A stretch of 54,452 nt of DNA. Source: Acidobacteriota bacterium (lineage in GTDB: Bacteria; Acidobacteriota; Terriglobia; Terriglobales; Acidobacteriaceae). Below the pieces are notes generated by a model. The model ran no database searches and was not told the DNA's origin. It was given only the letters and a program-made list of their open reading frames with translations. Position numbers and translations under genes: made by a program. Shown piece after piece: positions 1 through 6,720 of the stretch. Position 1 is the first letter of the stretch. Each line of letters begins with the position of its first letter. The stretch spans positions 1 through 54,452 of the forward strand of contig QIAN01000077.1 in the NCBI GenBank assembly GCA_003225005.1, written 5' to 3'.

Positions 1-124
1 CAGACGAATCGTTGGCGGCCATTTTGGCGCGCATCAGGTTAGGAATTGCGATAGCTGCGATGATCAGGATGATGGCCACCACGATCAGCAACTCAATTAG
101 TGAGAAACCCTTCTGTTTCCGCAT
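1..124 (-). CDS. Type IV pilin-like protein, N-terminal part (runs off the window edge)
   Basis: The first 41 residues are visible: a short basic leader (MRKQKG), then FSLIELLIVVAIILIIAAIA, the class III signal and hydrophobic alpha-1 helix of type IV pilins and type II secretion pseudopilins. The prepilin peptidase would cut after the Gly and methylate the Phe, and the Glu at mature position 5 is present. A GAGGAG ribosome site lies about 8 bases upstream of the ATG. The visible codons are identical at DNA level to those of the next pilin gene (349-867), so the two are recent tandem duplicates or are kept alike by gene conversion. The rest of the gene is outside the window, so divergence of the C-terminal domain cannot be judged. 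Confidence 0.9.
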   Translation of the reverse strand, partial: MRKQKGFSLIELLIVVAIILIIAAIAIPNLMRAKMAANDSS

Positions 125-199
125 CTCGATTTTCTCCTCAGTTAGTCTTTTCGTTAGATCGTAATCTGGTCATTTGATGATGCAGTCGAGCATCATGTT

Positions 200-216
200 C
201 GCACTTGCCGGGCCAA
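200..216 (-). promoter_or_regulatory. Putative sigma-54 promoter of the partial pilin gene
   Basis: On the minus strand the site reads TTGGCCCGGCAAGTGCG, with the GG and GC elements 10 bases apart. It matches the sigma-54 consensus YTGGCACGRNNNTTGCW at all but three positions. It lies about 75 bases upstream of the ATG. Sigma-54 control of major pilin genes through PilR-type activators is well known. The same site precedes the second copy. Confidence 0.6.
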
Positions 217-265
217 TCCTGCCAGTTACTTTTCCTGCCGTTCGGATGAGTGCAGTTGACGTAGG

Positions 266-306
266 CGGAAAAACAAAAGGGCAGCGGAGTTGCCTCCGCT
301 GCGCCC
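266..306 (-). terminator. Rho-independent terminator after the complete pilin gene
   Basis: A perfect 9-bp stem (281-289 with 294-302, arms GCAGCGGAG/CTCCGCTGC) and a 4-base loop are followed on the minus strand by CCTTTTGTTTTTCC. It lies about 47 bases past the stop of the pilin at 349-867, so the two pilin genes are probably separate transcription units. Confidence 0.8.
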
Positions 307-348
307 GGCTTGTACCCTCCCCCAGGTACTTTGCCAAATCAATTTACG

Positions 349-867
349 TTAGTTCGACAGCGGGGTCAGAACCTGGCAGGCCGCGTATGAGGCAACCAGG
401 GTGATGGTGCCCGCAGCTTGAGTGCGAACCACACCGTCATCGTTCGCGCAATACGCCTTGGTACCGCTGGTGGTCCCGAGCGGCGTAGCCGTGGTCCAGA
501 ACTGAGCCGGGGTCGTTGCCGTAGCAAGAATAGGAGTAGCAGCAAAGTTGTAGCCGCTCTTGCCAAGGCCGCCGGGGCCGTTGTTGGCCAAGTTGTTGTC
601 GAGCAGGCAGGCCGTGGTTGTGCTCGGAACGCAGGCTGCGTTGATCGCGCCACCCAAGGCTACCAAGTTGGTATAGCCAATCGTGGGATAGGACGCGAAA
701 TAACCAACCTCGGCTGTGACGATGGTGCGCTCGCCAGCGGCCGCAGACGAATCGTTGGCGGCCATTTTGGCGCGCATCAGGTTAGGAATTGCGATAGCTG
801 CGATGATCAGGATGATGGCCACCACGATCAGCAACTCAATTAGTGAGAAACCCTTCTGTTTCCGCAT
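349..867 (-). CDS. Type IV pilin-like protein (complete copy)
   Basis: A 172-residue prepilin. Residues 1-6 are a short basic leader, followed by FSLIELLIVVAIILIIAAIA, the conserved N-terminal helix with Glu at mature position 5. The globular part is rich in Ala, Thr and Gly, with Cys pairs near the middle and the C-terminus that could form the usual disulfide. It would be processed by a PilD-type peptidase and assembled into a pilus or pseudopilus. The ATG at 867 was chosen over an upstream in-frame start at 915 because GAGGAG lies 8-9 bases upstream and the leader is then of normal length. It is the second member of a tandem duplication (see 1-232), flanked by its own sigma-54-like promoter and a terminator. 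Whether it is the main pilin or a minor one cannot be told from sequence. Confidence 0.93.
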   Translation of the reverse strand: MRKQKGFSLIELLIVVAIILIIAAIAIPNLMRAKMAANDSSAAAGERTIVTAEVGYFASYPTIGYTNLVALGGAINAACVPSTTTACLLDNNLANNGPGGLGKSGYNFAATPILATATTPAQFWTTATPLGTTSGTKAYCANDDGVVRTQAAGTITLVASYAACQVLTPLSN

Positions 868-974
868 CTCGATTTTCTCCTCGTTAGTCTTTTCGTTAGA
901 TCTTAATCTGGTCATTTGATGACGCAGTCGAGCATGATGTTCGCACTTGCCGGGCCAATCCTGCCAGTTACTTT
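744..974. repeat. Direct repeat, copy B (pilin 5' end plus upstream region)
   Basis: Partner of the repeat at 1-232, offset by 743 bases (742 upstream of the one-base indel). It covers the first 41 codons of the complete pilin and 107 bases upstream, including the sigma-54-like promoter. The spacing equals one pilin gene plus its intergenic region. Confidence 0.95.
942..958 (-). promoter_or_regulatory. Putative sigma-54 promoter of the complete pilin gene
   Basis: Identical to the site at 200-216: TTGGCCCGGCAAGTGCG on the minus strand. It would place the transcript start near 931 and give a 5' leader of about 64 bases. No activator binding site was identified. Between this site and the next gene (975-1170) nothing recognisable was found. 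Confidence 0.6.
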
Positions 975-1170
975 AGGGTTGTTGCCGGTCGAGACAAGAG
1001 CTTTATTTTCAGTCCAGCGGGTGACCCTAGTACCCATTGTAGGAGATTCGGATCGTCCTTCGCGCCAAAATACGTCGCCCAGAATGACAATTCGTGTCCG
1101 GTCTGGCATCGGGACGATCCCCTTGTTGAACGCTGCTCGAAGCCTCTTTTGCGAGCTTTATTTCCAGATC

Positions 1171-2928
1171 CTAACGCTTCACCGGCCATTCCTGTACGGT
1201 ACTCTGCAAGCGCTCGACCGCCTTCCGGGCGCCGGTCTGATAGGGGTGGAGTCGCAGTTCGGTTCTATAGGCTTCGAGCGCGTCCGAAAGACGGGACACC
1301 TGTTCCAGCGCCACTCCCAACGCGTAGTGGTACCCGTCGGCATCAGGCTGAATCGCCAACGCTTGCTTGAGAAAACCGATTGCCTCGGAGGGGTGGTGTT
1401 GCTCGAGTCGGATCTGAGCGAGTCCGAACCAGGCGCTCGCCAGAGCCGGGTTCTCCTCGACCGCGACGGTAAACCAATGCTCAGCCTGAGACAGGTCCCC
1501 GGACCTTTGATACGAATACCCGGCGAAGTCCGCAGCTTGCCAACTGGCTTTCAATTTGAAGGACTCGACAAACTCCACCGCGGCTTCCCCAAATCTGTTC
1601 CGTGCGCTAAGGGCGGCACCATAGTTCAGGTGTGACCATTCATTGCGAGGAGCGATCTTCACTGCACGAGAAAACAGAAATACATCGTTGGCCCAGTACT
1701 GGGACTGAATGGCGCTGGCGAACCCCATGACCACTATCAGAACACCACTAAACAAGGGGACAAGACCGGCATCAGGCCACTTCCGCCGCAAGGCCGCGAA
1801 GGCGGATCCTGCCAGTAGAGCCACTCCCAACATACTGATGTACATATACCGGTCGTGCACAAAATCATCTTGATTCATCCAACCAAGGTTTGTGGTAGGG
1901 AGCAAAGGAAAAACCAGCCACGCATATGCAACCCAAAGTTGCCGATTCCGCCTTGCCGCGGCCATGGCAAGCCACACCAAAACTGCCAGAATGCCCAGCG
2001 TGAGAAGGAACTGCATCCCGCCTGATTCGACCGGACGGAAGTCATAGTGGGGGCTCAATCCAACGGGAAAGACTACCCTGTACAGGTCGAACAGGAGGAT
2101 CTTCGGGCCACTCAACAGCGTCTTTGTTCCCGCCGCGAGTAAACCGACGGTGGCAGTTTGACCAAGTATCACGGTGCGGAGAAGCAGCCAAAGTGCTGCC
2201 GTCAAGCCATAGCCCAACGCGACGTTTCGCCATGATGCTTTCGTGGCGGCGGTGCCATCCGACGACGTCCACAGGTCAACCAGAACGATCGCGGGCAATG
2301 TTACGCTGACTTCTTTGGTAATCAGGGCCAGGAAGAAGGAGATTGCAGATATGACCCACCAGACGCCAGCACCTGAGGTTCGTCCGACTGCTCTGGCCTT
2401 CCGGTAAGCCAGGAAACTCGAGAAGCAGAGCACCGCAGCGAGTGGATCGTTGACCGAAGAGATCCAGGATGCTGCCTCAACTTGTAAGGGGTGCACACCA
2501 AAAATTGCCGCGGCAAGAAGAGCCGGGCCCGTGTCCCGCAACACCTTGCGCGCAATCAGAAATGCCATGCCCGTGGCGGTCACGTGCACCAGGACTGTTG
2601 TGACATGAAACCAATGAGGATCGAGGCCAAACAGCGATTTGTTAATCAGGAACCAGAGGCTTAGCAGAGGCCGGTAGAAACGCGCTTCCGTTCCCGCTGT
2701 GGACGCCCAGAGATGATGGGTGAAAAGATATGTCAGCCGGTTCCATTGCAGGTACTGATCCTGGGGAATCTGGGGCGGGTCGTCGTACACCCATCCAAAG
2801 GTGAAGGTTGAGGCGAAGGTGAGAAACGTTAGGGAAAGCACTCCCGCCAGCGAAAGTCCCTCTCTACGGCTGAGCGCCGGGTCGTCGTGCTGATGCTTAC
2901 TCTCGGAGACCAGTTTCGCCTTCCTCAC
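1171..2928 (-). CDS. TMTC-like multi-pass membrane protein with C-terminal TPR repeats
   Basis: A 585-residue protein. A short soluble N-terminus is followed by about ten hydrophobic helices (residues ~27-420) and then TPR repeats (~430-580) such as ASAWFGLAQIRLEQHHPSEA. The membrane part has the layout of TMTC/GT-C type glycosyltransferases: an acidic pair after the first helix (VYDDPP) and the motif HPLQVEAASWISSVND in the second loop, matching the HPxHxEA region of that family. Such enzymes use polyprenyl-phosphate sugars at the outer face of the membrane. It starts at a GTG (2928); an ATG two bases upstream is out of frame. It lies upstream of the two pilin genes on the same strand, so a role in pilin or surface-protein glycosylation is possible, but this is inference. 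Substrate unknown. Confidence 0.75.
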   Translation of the reverse strand: MRKAKLVSESKHQHDDPALSRREGLSLAGVLSLTFLTFASTFTFGWVYDDPPQIPQDQYLQWNRLTYLFTHHLWASTAGTEARFYRPLLSLWFLINKSLFGLDPHWFHVTTVLVHVTATGMAFLIARKVLRDTGPALLAAAIFGVHPLQVEAASWISSVNDPLAAVLCFSSFLAYRKARAVGRTSGAGVWWVISAISFFLALITKEVSVTLPAIVLVDLWTSSDGTAATKASWRNVALGYGLTAALWLLLRTVILGQTATVGLLAAGTKTLLSGPKILLFDLYRVVFPVGLSPHYDFRPVESGGMQFLLTLGILAVLVWLAMAAARRNRQLWVAYAWLVFPLLPTTNLGWMNQDDFVHDRYMYISMLGVALLAGSAFAALRRKWPDAGLVPLFSGVLIVVMGFASAIQSQYWANDVFLFSRAVKIAPRNEWSHLNYGAALSARNRFGEAAVEFVESFKLKASWQAADFAGYSYQRSGDLSQAEHWFTVAVEENPALASAWFGLAQIRLEQHHPSEAIGFLKQALAIQPDADGYHYALGVALEQVSRLSDALEAYRTELRLHPYQTGARKAVERLQSTVQEWPVKR

Positions 2929-3164
2929 ATCTTGAACCCCATACGGCGCTCAATCATCAGGGCAGCTCCTCCAGTTCACCTCCGAACGGTTGAGCGCTCG
3001 CGGAATCTACAGCTTACAATGTTCAGGCTTACATCTATGGCTAACCCTCTCGATTCTGCGTCGATCCTAGTCGCGGAATGCCTTCTGTAAGTATTTGCCT
3101 TGGATCAGACTTTTTCCCGTGGTTAGAGTTCGCGGCGAGGAGTGCCCGCGTCACACGGACGTTT

Positions 3165-4349
3165 TCAGCACGCTTCCGCCTTCAGCAGCATGCAAGTCAC
3201 ATCGTCATGCTGGGGTGTGTTGCCGACGAAGAGGTCCAGTTCCGCCATCAGGCGTTCGAGCATGTCACATGGCCTTCCGGATGTTCCCGCTTCGATTGCG
3301 TGCAACAGCCGCGGTTCGTCGTACTCCTCATCGCGCGCGTTGACCGCTTCTACCAGCCCGTCTGTGAAGATCACCAGCCAATCGCCGGGCGCGAGGACGA
3401 CGCTCGCCGACTCATACCTTGCCTCTGCTTGAATGCCCAGCGGAAGGCCGCCTACATCGAGGCGCTCGATAAAGCCGCCATCGCGGCGCAGAATGGGTTG
3501 ATTGTGACCGGCGTTGATGTAAGTGAAGATGCGGCGAGCCGGGTCGTACTCCGCCAGAAACGCGGTGGTGAAGCGCAGGCCGCCCTGGCTGTTCGAACAT
3601 GCGTACTGATTCATGCCGGCGGCTAGCTGTGGAAGGGAAGCGGGAGTCGTGGAGAGTGTCTTGAGGCTTGCCTGAAAGGTTGCCATCAGCATGGCGGCAG
3701 GAATGCTCTTGCCCGCGACATCGGCGACGGCGAAAATCAAGCGATTCTCTTCGGGTGTTTTTCCCGGACGCTGGAAGACGTCGTAGTAATCGCCGGCGAC
3801 GGTGTTCGCCGGGCGCGTGGAGTAGGCAATCGCGAGACCTGGGATTTGCGGCGGTGCGCCGGGCAGCAGCCAGGTTTGGATCTCACGCGCAATTTGCAAA
3901 TCGCGCTTCATGACTACGCGGTCGGCAATTTCAAGCATCAGAAGAAGAAACAGAAGCAACCCAGCCCAGAATTGGGAGTTAAATTGGATGCCATGAAGAC
4001 CGCCAGAGGAGTCTTGGTAGCGGAGGTCATCCCAGGGACCCATCAGCATGATCAGCGCCAGCAGCAGCAATACGCGGCGCGCGGGCGAAAGTTTTTCGAG
4101 GACGGCCCAAAAGAATTCCTTGAGGACATGGAGGCGGCGGCCGCGAGTGGTTAAGCCTTCCGGAGTCTTGGCCTGGACATCGCGAGAGTAGAGACGATAG
4201 CTGGATCTCGTTTCAGTTTCAAATTGCGACCAAAGCTGGCTGACCGCGAGTCCTTCTGTAACTCTTTGCCAAAATTGCTGCAGCCGAGCTAGGAGAGAAG
4301 GGCGCTGGGCAGAGGAGTGTCCGGCCGATCTGGGGGTGGTGGTGGCCAC
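3165..4349 (-). CDS. Membrane-anchored SpoIIE/RsbU-type PP2C serine phosphatase
   Basis: 394 residues. Two hydrophobic helices near residues 90-155 anchor the protein, followed by a SpoIIE-type phosphatase domain (~165-390). Metal-binding motifs are present: AGDYYDVF, FAVADVAGKSIPAAMLMA, NAGHNQP, FTDGLVEAVN and the final DDVTCMLLK. These enzymes usually dephosphorylate anti-sigma-factor antagonists in partner-switching pathways. No such antagonist or anti-sigma kinase is encoded nearby. There is no periplasmic sensor domain, only a short loop between the two helices, and the ~85-residue N-terminal region has no family I recognise. The reading frame opens at GTG 4349 without a clear ribosome site, so the exact start is uncertain. 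Confidence 0.88.
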   Translation of the reverse strand: MATTTPRSAGHSSAQRPSLLARLQQFWQRVTEGLAVSQLWSQFETETRSSYRLYSRDVQAKTPEGLTTRGRRLHVLKEFFWAVLEKLSPARRVLLLLALIMLMGPWDDLRYQDSSGGLHGIQFNSQFWAGLLLFLLLMLEIADRVVMKRDLQIAREIQTWLLPGAPPQIPGLAIAYSTRPANTVAGDYYDVFQRPGKTPEENRLIFAVADVAGKSIPAAMLMATFQASLKTLSTTPASLPQLAAGMNQYACSNSQGGLRFTTAFLAEYDPARRIFTYINAGHNQPILRRDGGFIERLDVGGLPLGIQAEARYESASVVLAPGDWLVIFTDGLVEAVNARDEEYDEPRLLHAIEAGTSGRPCDMLERLMAELDLFVGNTPQHDDVTCMLLKAEAC

Positions 4350-4517
4350 AGAGTTGAGCAGCGATTATAGAGGAAGGCGGAGAAAAGAGATTTTCAATTT
4401 CCGATCGCCAACTTCCAATTGTCATCGCTACCGCCATCGGCTGACTGGAAGCTTCCTTTCTGTGCAGCGAAGTGGGCAGTGGGGCCAAGGTGCGCGAGAA
4501 ATTGAAAATTGAAAATC

Positions 4518-5531
4518 CTAGAAGAGAGTTAACTGCTCGTCGAAAGCCCTCACCGCCCATTTAGTTGCGTGGCGCGGCTGAGGGCGGCGATCCTCGTAAA
4601 CTTTGTACTTTTGGCGTAAGAGTGCGATAAGTTGAGCCAGGCGCTTTTCATACGCGGGCGGCAGAAAGGCGCGTCCTTCATAGCGTTGACGATAGTTGTC
4701 TATCAAGTGCGGAAAGTGCTGCTCGACGAAGGGCAGGAACACCGCGGCAGAGCAGGGCTTCAAGAATAGAGCGTTGGCGAATATGTAGGTGGCTCCGGCG
4801 TCGGCAGCGGCTCGTACCAGAGCCTCGAGATCTTTGGGGGAATCCGTAACCGCGGGAATCACGGGGGAGCAGCTTATTCCGACTCTGATGCCGGCGTCAC
4901 GCAATTGCCGCACGGCGTCCAGACGGAGATCGGGACAAGGGGCTCGAGGTTCGAGAAGCCGTGCCAGTTCGACATCGAGAGTGGTGATTGTCATGTTTAT
5001 CGAAAGCTGATTGTGCCGCGCGATCTGTCGTAAGACGGGGACATCGCGGACGATCAGATTCGACTTGGTGACGATGCCAAGTTCGAAGCCCTGGTGGCGG
5101 GCGAACTCCTCGAGGATGACGCGCGTGACTTCGTACCGACGCTCGGCGGGTTGATAGGGATCAGTGGCGGTGCCTAGTGCTATGGCTTCTCCGGGCTTCA
5201 CTCGCCGCAACTCCTGGCGAAGGAACTCGGCTGCGTGTTGCTTAACGTAAATCTTCTGTTCGAAGTCGATACCGTTTCGCATCTCCATGAATTCGTGCGT
5301 GTAGCGTGCGTAACAGTACTTGCAGGCGAATTCACAGCCCCGGTAGGGATTGATCGTCCAGGTGAACGGCATTTCTCTGTTGCTCACCGAACGATTTAGC
5401 AGGGAACGGTTGGGGAGAGTGAAGTATTCAACGTTGTGTCCCTCGCGCAGGGATTCGCCTTCGGAGGCAAGGCGGGCGATTCCGACTAAAGGGGGTTTAT
5501 CCGGAGGCGGAAACATGGGCAAGGACTTCAT
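4518..5531 (-). CDS. Radical SAM protein, SplB-like / Rv2578c family
   Basis: 337 residues. The radical SAM cluster motif CEFACKYCYAR (about residue 69) follows TINPYRGC, as in the family often annotated Rv2578c or PA0069 and related to spore photoproduct lyase. The three Cys would hold the 4Fe-4S cluster that cleaves S-adenosylmethionine. Further conserved segments are ALGTATDPYQPAERRYEVTR and GIVTKSN. The substrate of this family is not established to my knowledge. Start at ATG 5531; an ATG five codons later is also possible and neither has a clear ribosome site. It stands alone between unrelated genes. Confidence 0.85.
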   Translation of the reverse strand: MKSLPMFPPPDKPPLVGIARLASEGESLREGHNVEYFTLPNRSLLNRSVSNREMPFTWTINPYRGCEFACKYCYARYTHEFMEMRNGIDFEQKIYVKQHAAEFLRQELRRVKPGEAIALGTATDPYQPAERRYEVTRVILEEFARHQGFELGIVTKSNLIVRDVPVLRQIARHNQLSINMTITTLDVELARLLEPRAPCPDLRLDAVRQLRDAGIRVGISCSPVIPAVTDSPKDLEALVRAAADAGATYIFANALFLKPCSAAVFLPFVEQHFPHLIDNYRQRYEGRAFLPPAYEKRLAQLIALLRQKYKVYEDRRPQPRHATKWAVRAFDEQLTLF

Positions 5532-5646
5532 GAGGGAGGCGTCGTTATTCGTTTTTTATTCGCCTATCATAGGCTGCCGGGAGTGGGCAGTCAAGCCTCA
5601 GTTTTCTTGGTTTCACGTTCTTCCCGCGATGTGCAGGCTCTCGCCG

Positions 5647-6513
5647 CTATAAATAACCCAGTCGGGTCAGCAAGATGTAGAGACAGCTGAGCGTTAGGAT
5701 TGGGCCACCCCAAATGCCGATTGCGGAATAAAAGGCCAGACCGCGAAGCATACACCGCCGACTGCTCCAGGAGATCAGAAAAAGATCTTCTGATCGGCCC
5801 TTCATGAGGAGCACGGGAGGGTTCACGTTCAACTCGTTCTGTTTTTGGATCGAAAATCTGGCCGAAGCGGGCAATTTCTCTAGACCTGGGAAAGCTAACT
5901 CGCGCTGAAGATCGGCGGCTTCTGGGCTGAGATATCGAAGACCTCCAGCTTGGGAACATCTCCCTGAGTTTTCGTTCATCTGATCGATTGCCGGATTGTC
6001 CTGAAGCGTGCCTGTCACGAACAAACGGTCGTTTGCACGGATGCAATATTCTTCGACTTGGCCCGACGTAACGCCGTGGCGAGAAAGAAAGTGCCGTATA
6101 TAGTCAGGGGCGGAATCCCACTCAACATCCTCTGAGAAACTCGGTTCGAAGTCGGTCTCCGCGCCGCGGGGATCGATCAGTAGCTTGCCCGTGCCATCGT
6201 CGAGAAAGAAGGGAACACAAAGCGTTTCCTGGCAATCACCATGGCGCGGCAGGATGGCACGGTAGAAGTAGCACTCGGTCTTGGAGAGCGGGGAAATTAC
6301 GCTGTAGGGCCCGGTCGCTGTACCTGATACTTCCACCAGTCCGAGTGCGGCGCTGCGAACGGTTGACGAGGGGACGCTCTGGATAAGGAGCTTGCGCCGG
6401 AGAAGTCCGAAGCCGCGGAAGAACATGTAAAGACCAACAACGATTCCAGCCGCAGCCCATAGTGCTGGCTCGGTTGCCAGAGATACGGGGTCGAATCTCA
6501 CGTGCGACGGCAT
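5647..6513 (-). CDS. GIDE-domain membrane protein (MULAN-like, no RING finger)
   Basis: 288 residues. One transmembrane helix at ~14-32, a central soluble domain, and one or two helices at ~253-285. The central part contains ALGLVEVSGTATGP, then LSKTECYFYRAILPR and DDGTGKLLIDPRGAETDFE, the pattern of the GIDE domain found between the two membrane helices of the eukaryotic ubiquitin ligase MUL1/MULAN. Bacterial members lack the RING finger, as this one does, and their role is unknown. The middle region DRLFVTGTLQDN also fits the family. It sits 133 bases from the frameshifted tail of the M16 gene and may be unrelated to it. Family assignment is good; function is not known. Confidence 0.7.
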   Translation of the reverse strand: MPSHVRFDPVSLATEPALWAAAGIVVGLYMFFRGFGLLRRKLLIQSVPSSTVRSAALGLVEVSGTATGPYSVISPLSKTECYFYRAILPRHGDCQETLCVPFFLDDGTGKLLIDPRGAETDFEPSFSEDVEWDSAPDYIRHFLSRHGVTSGQVEEYCIRANDRLFVTGTLQDNPAIDQMNENSGRCSQAGGLRYLSPEAADLQRELAFPGLEKLPASARFSIQKQNELNVNPPVLLMKGRSEDLFLISWSSRRCMLRGLAFYSAIGIWGGPILTLSCLYILLTRLGYL

Positions 6514-6531
6514 CCGGGTTAGAGAATGGCG

Positions 6532-6720
6532 CTATTGCGCGGGGCTAGTCTTGTCAGCGGGCCTCTCGAAGATTTTCTCGTCCACAGAGGGATTGAATTC
6601 GATCGCGCTGTATGCGGCGCTGCTTGAATCCTGGGCATTCTGTTTATTGCGGCGCAGCATGGGGATCGTTATTCCCTCAACGGTCTTCCAGTTTTCCATT
6701 TGAGTCTCGCCTTCGACCGG
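6532..6720 (-). pseudogene. Out-of-frame C-terminal tail of the M16 peptidase gene
   Basis: The main reading frame of the upstream M16 gene stops at 6677 with a run of polar residues that does not look like a conserved end. One base near 6720 shifts it away from a second frame that continues for about 62 codons to a TAG at 6532: PVEGETQMENWKTVEGITI, later AIEFNPSVDEK. This matches the end expected for the LolA-like C-terminal domain of the protein. Removing one base near 6719-6722 joins the two. A short ATG-initiated ORF (6698-6532) lies inside it but is probably only this tail. Confidence 0.7.

Larger units (their letters stand above)
1..232. repeat. Direct repeat, copy A (pilin 5' end plus upstream region)
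   Basis: This stretch matches 744-974 almost base for base. The first 124 bases (pilin codons 1-41) are identical to 744-867, and the upstream part differs by a one-base indel near 140 and a few substitutions. The match stops abruptly at 232/974. The left limit lies outside the window. It is the product of a tandem duplication of a whole pilin gene with its promoter. Confidence 0.95.

Noticed and set aside
418-843. 141-codon plus-strand frame opposite the pilin gene
   Set aside because: It is the reverse shadow of the pilin coding sequence and has no family pattern or ribosome site.
6535-6698. Separate 54-residue protein starting at ATG 6698
   Set aside because: Its sequence is what the end of the M16 protein should be, so it is the frameshifted tail rather than an independent gene.
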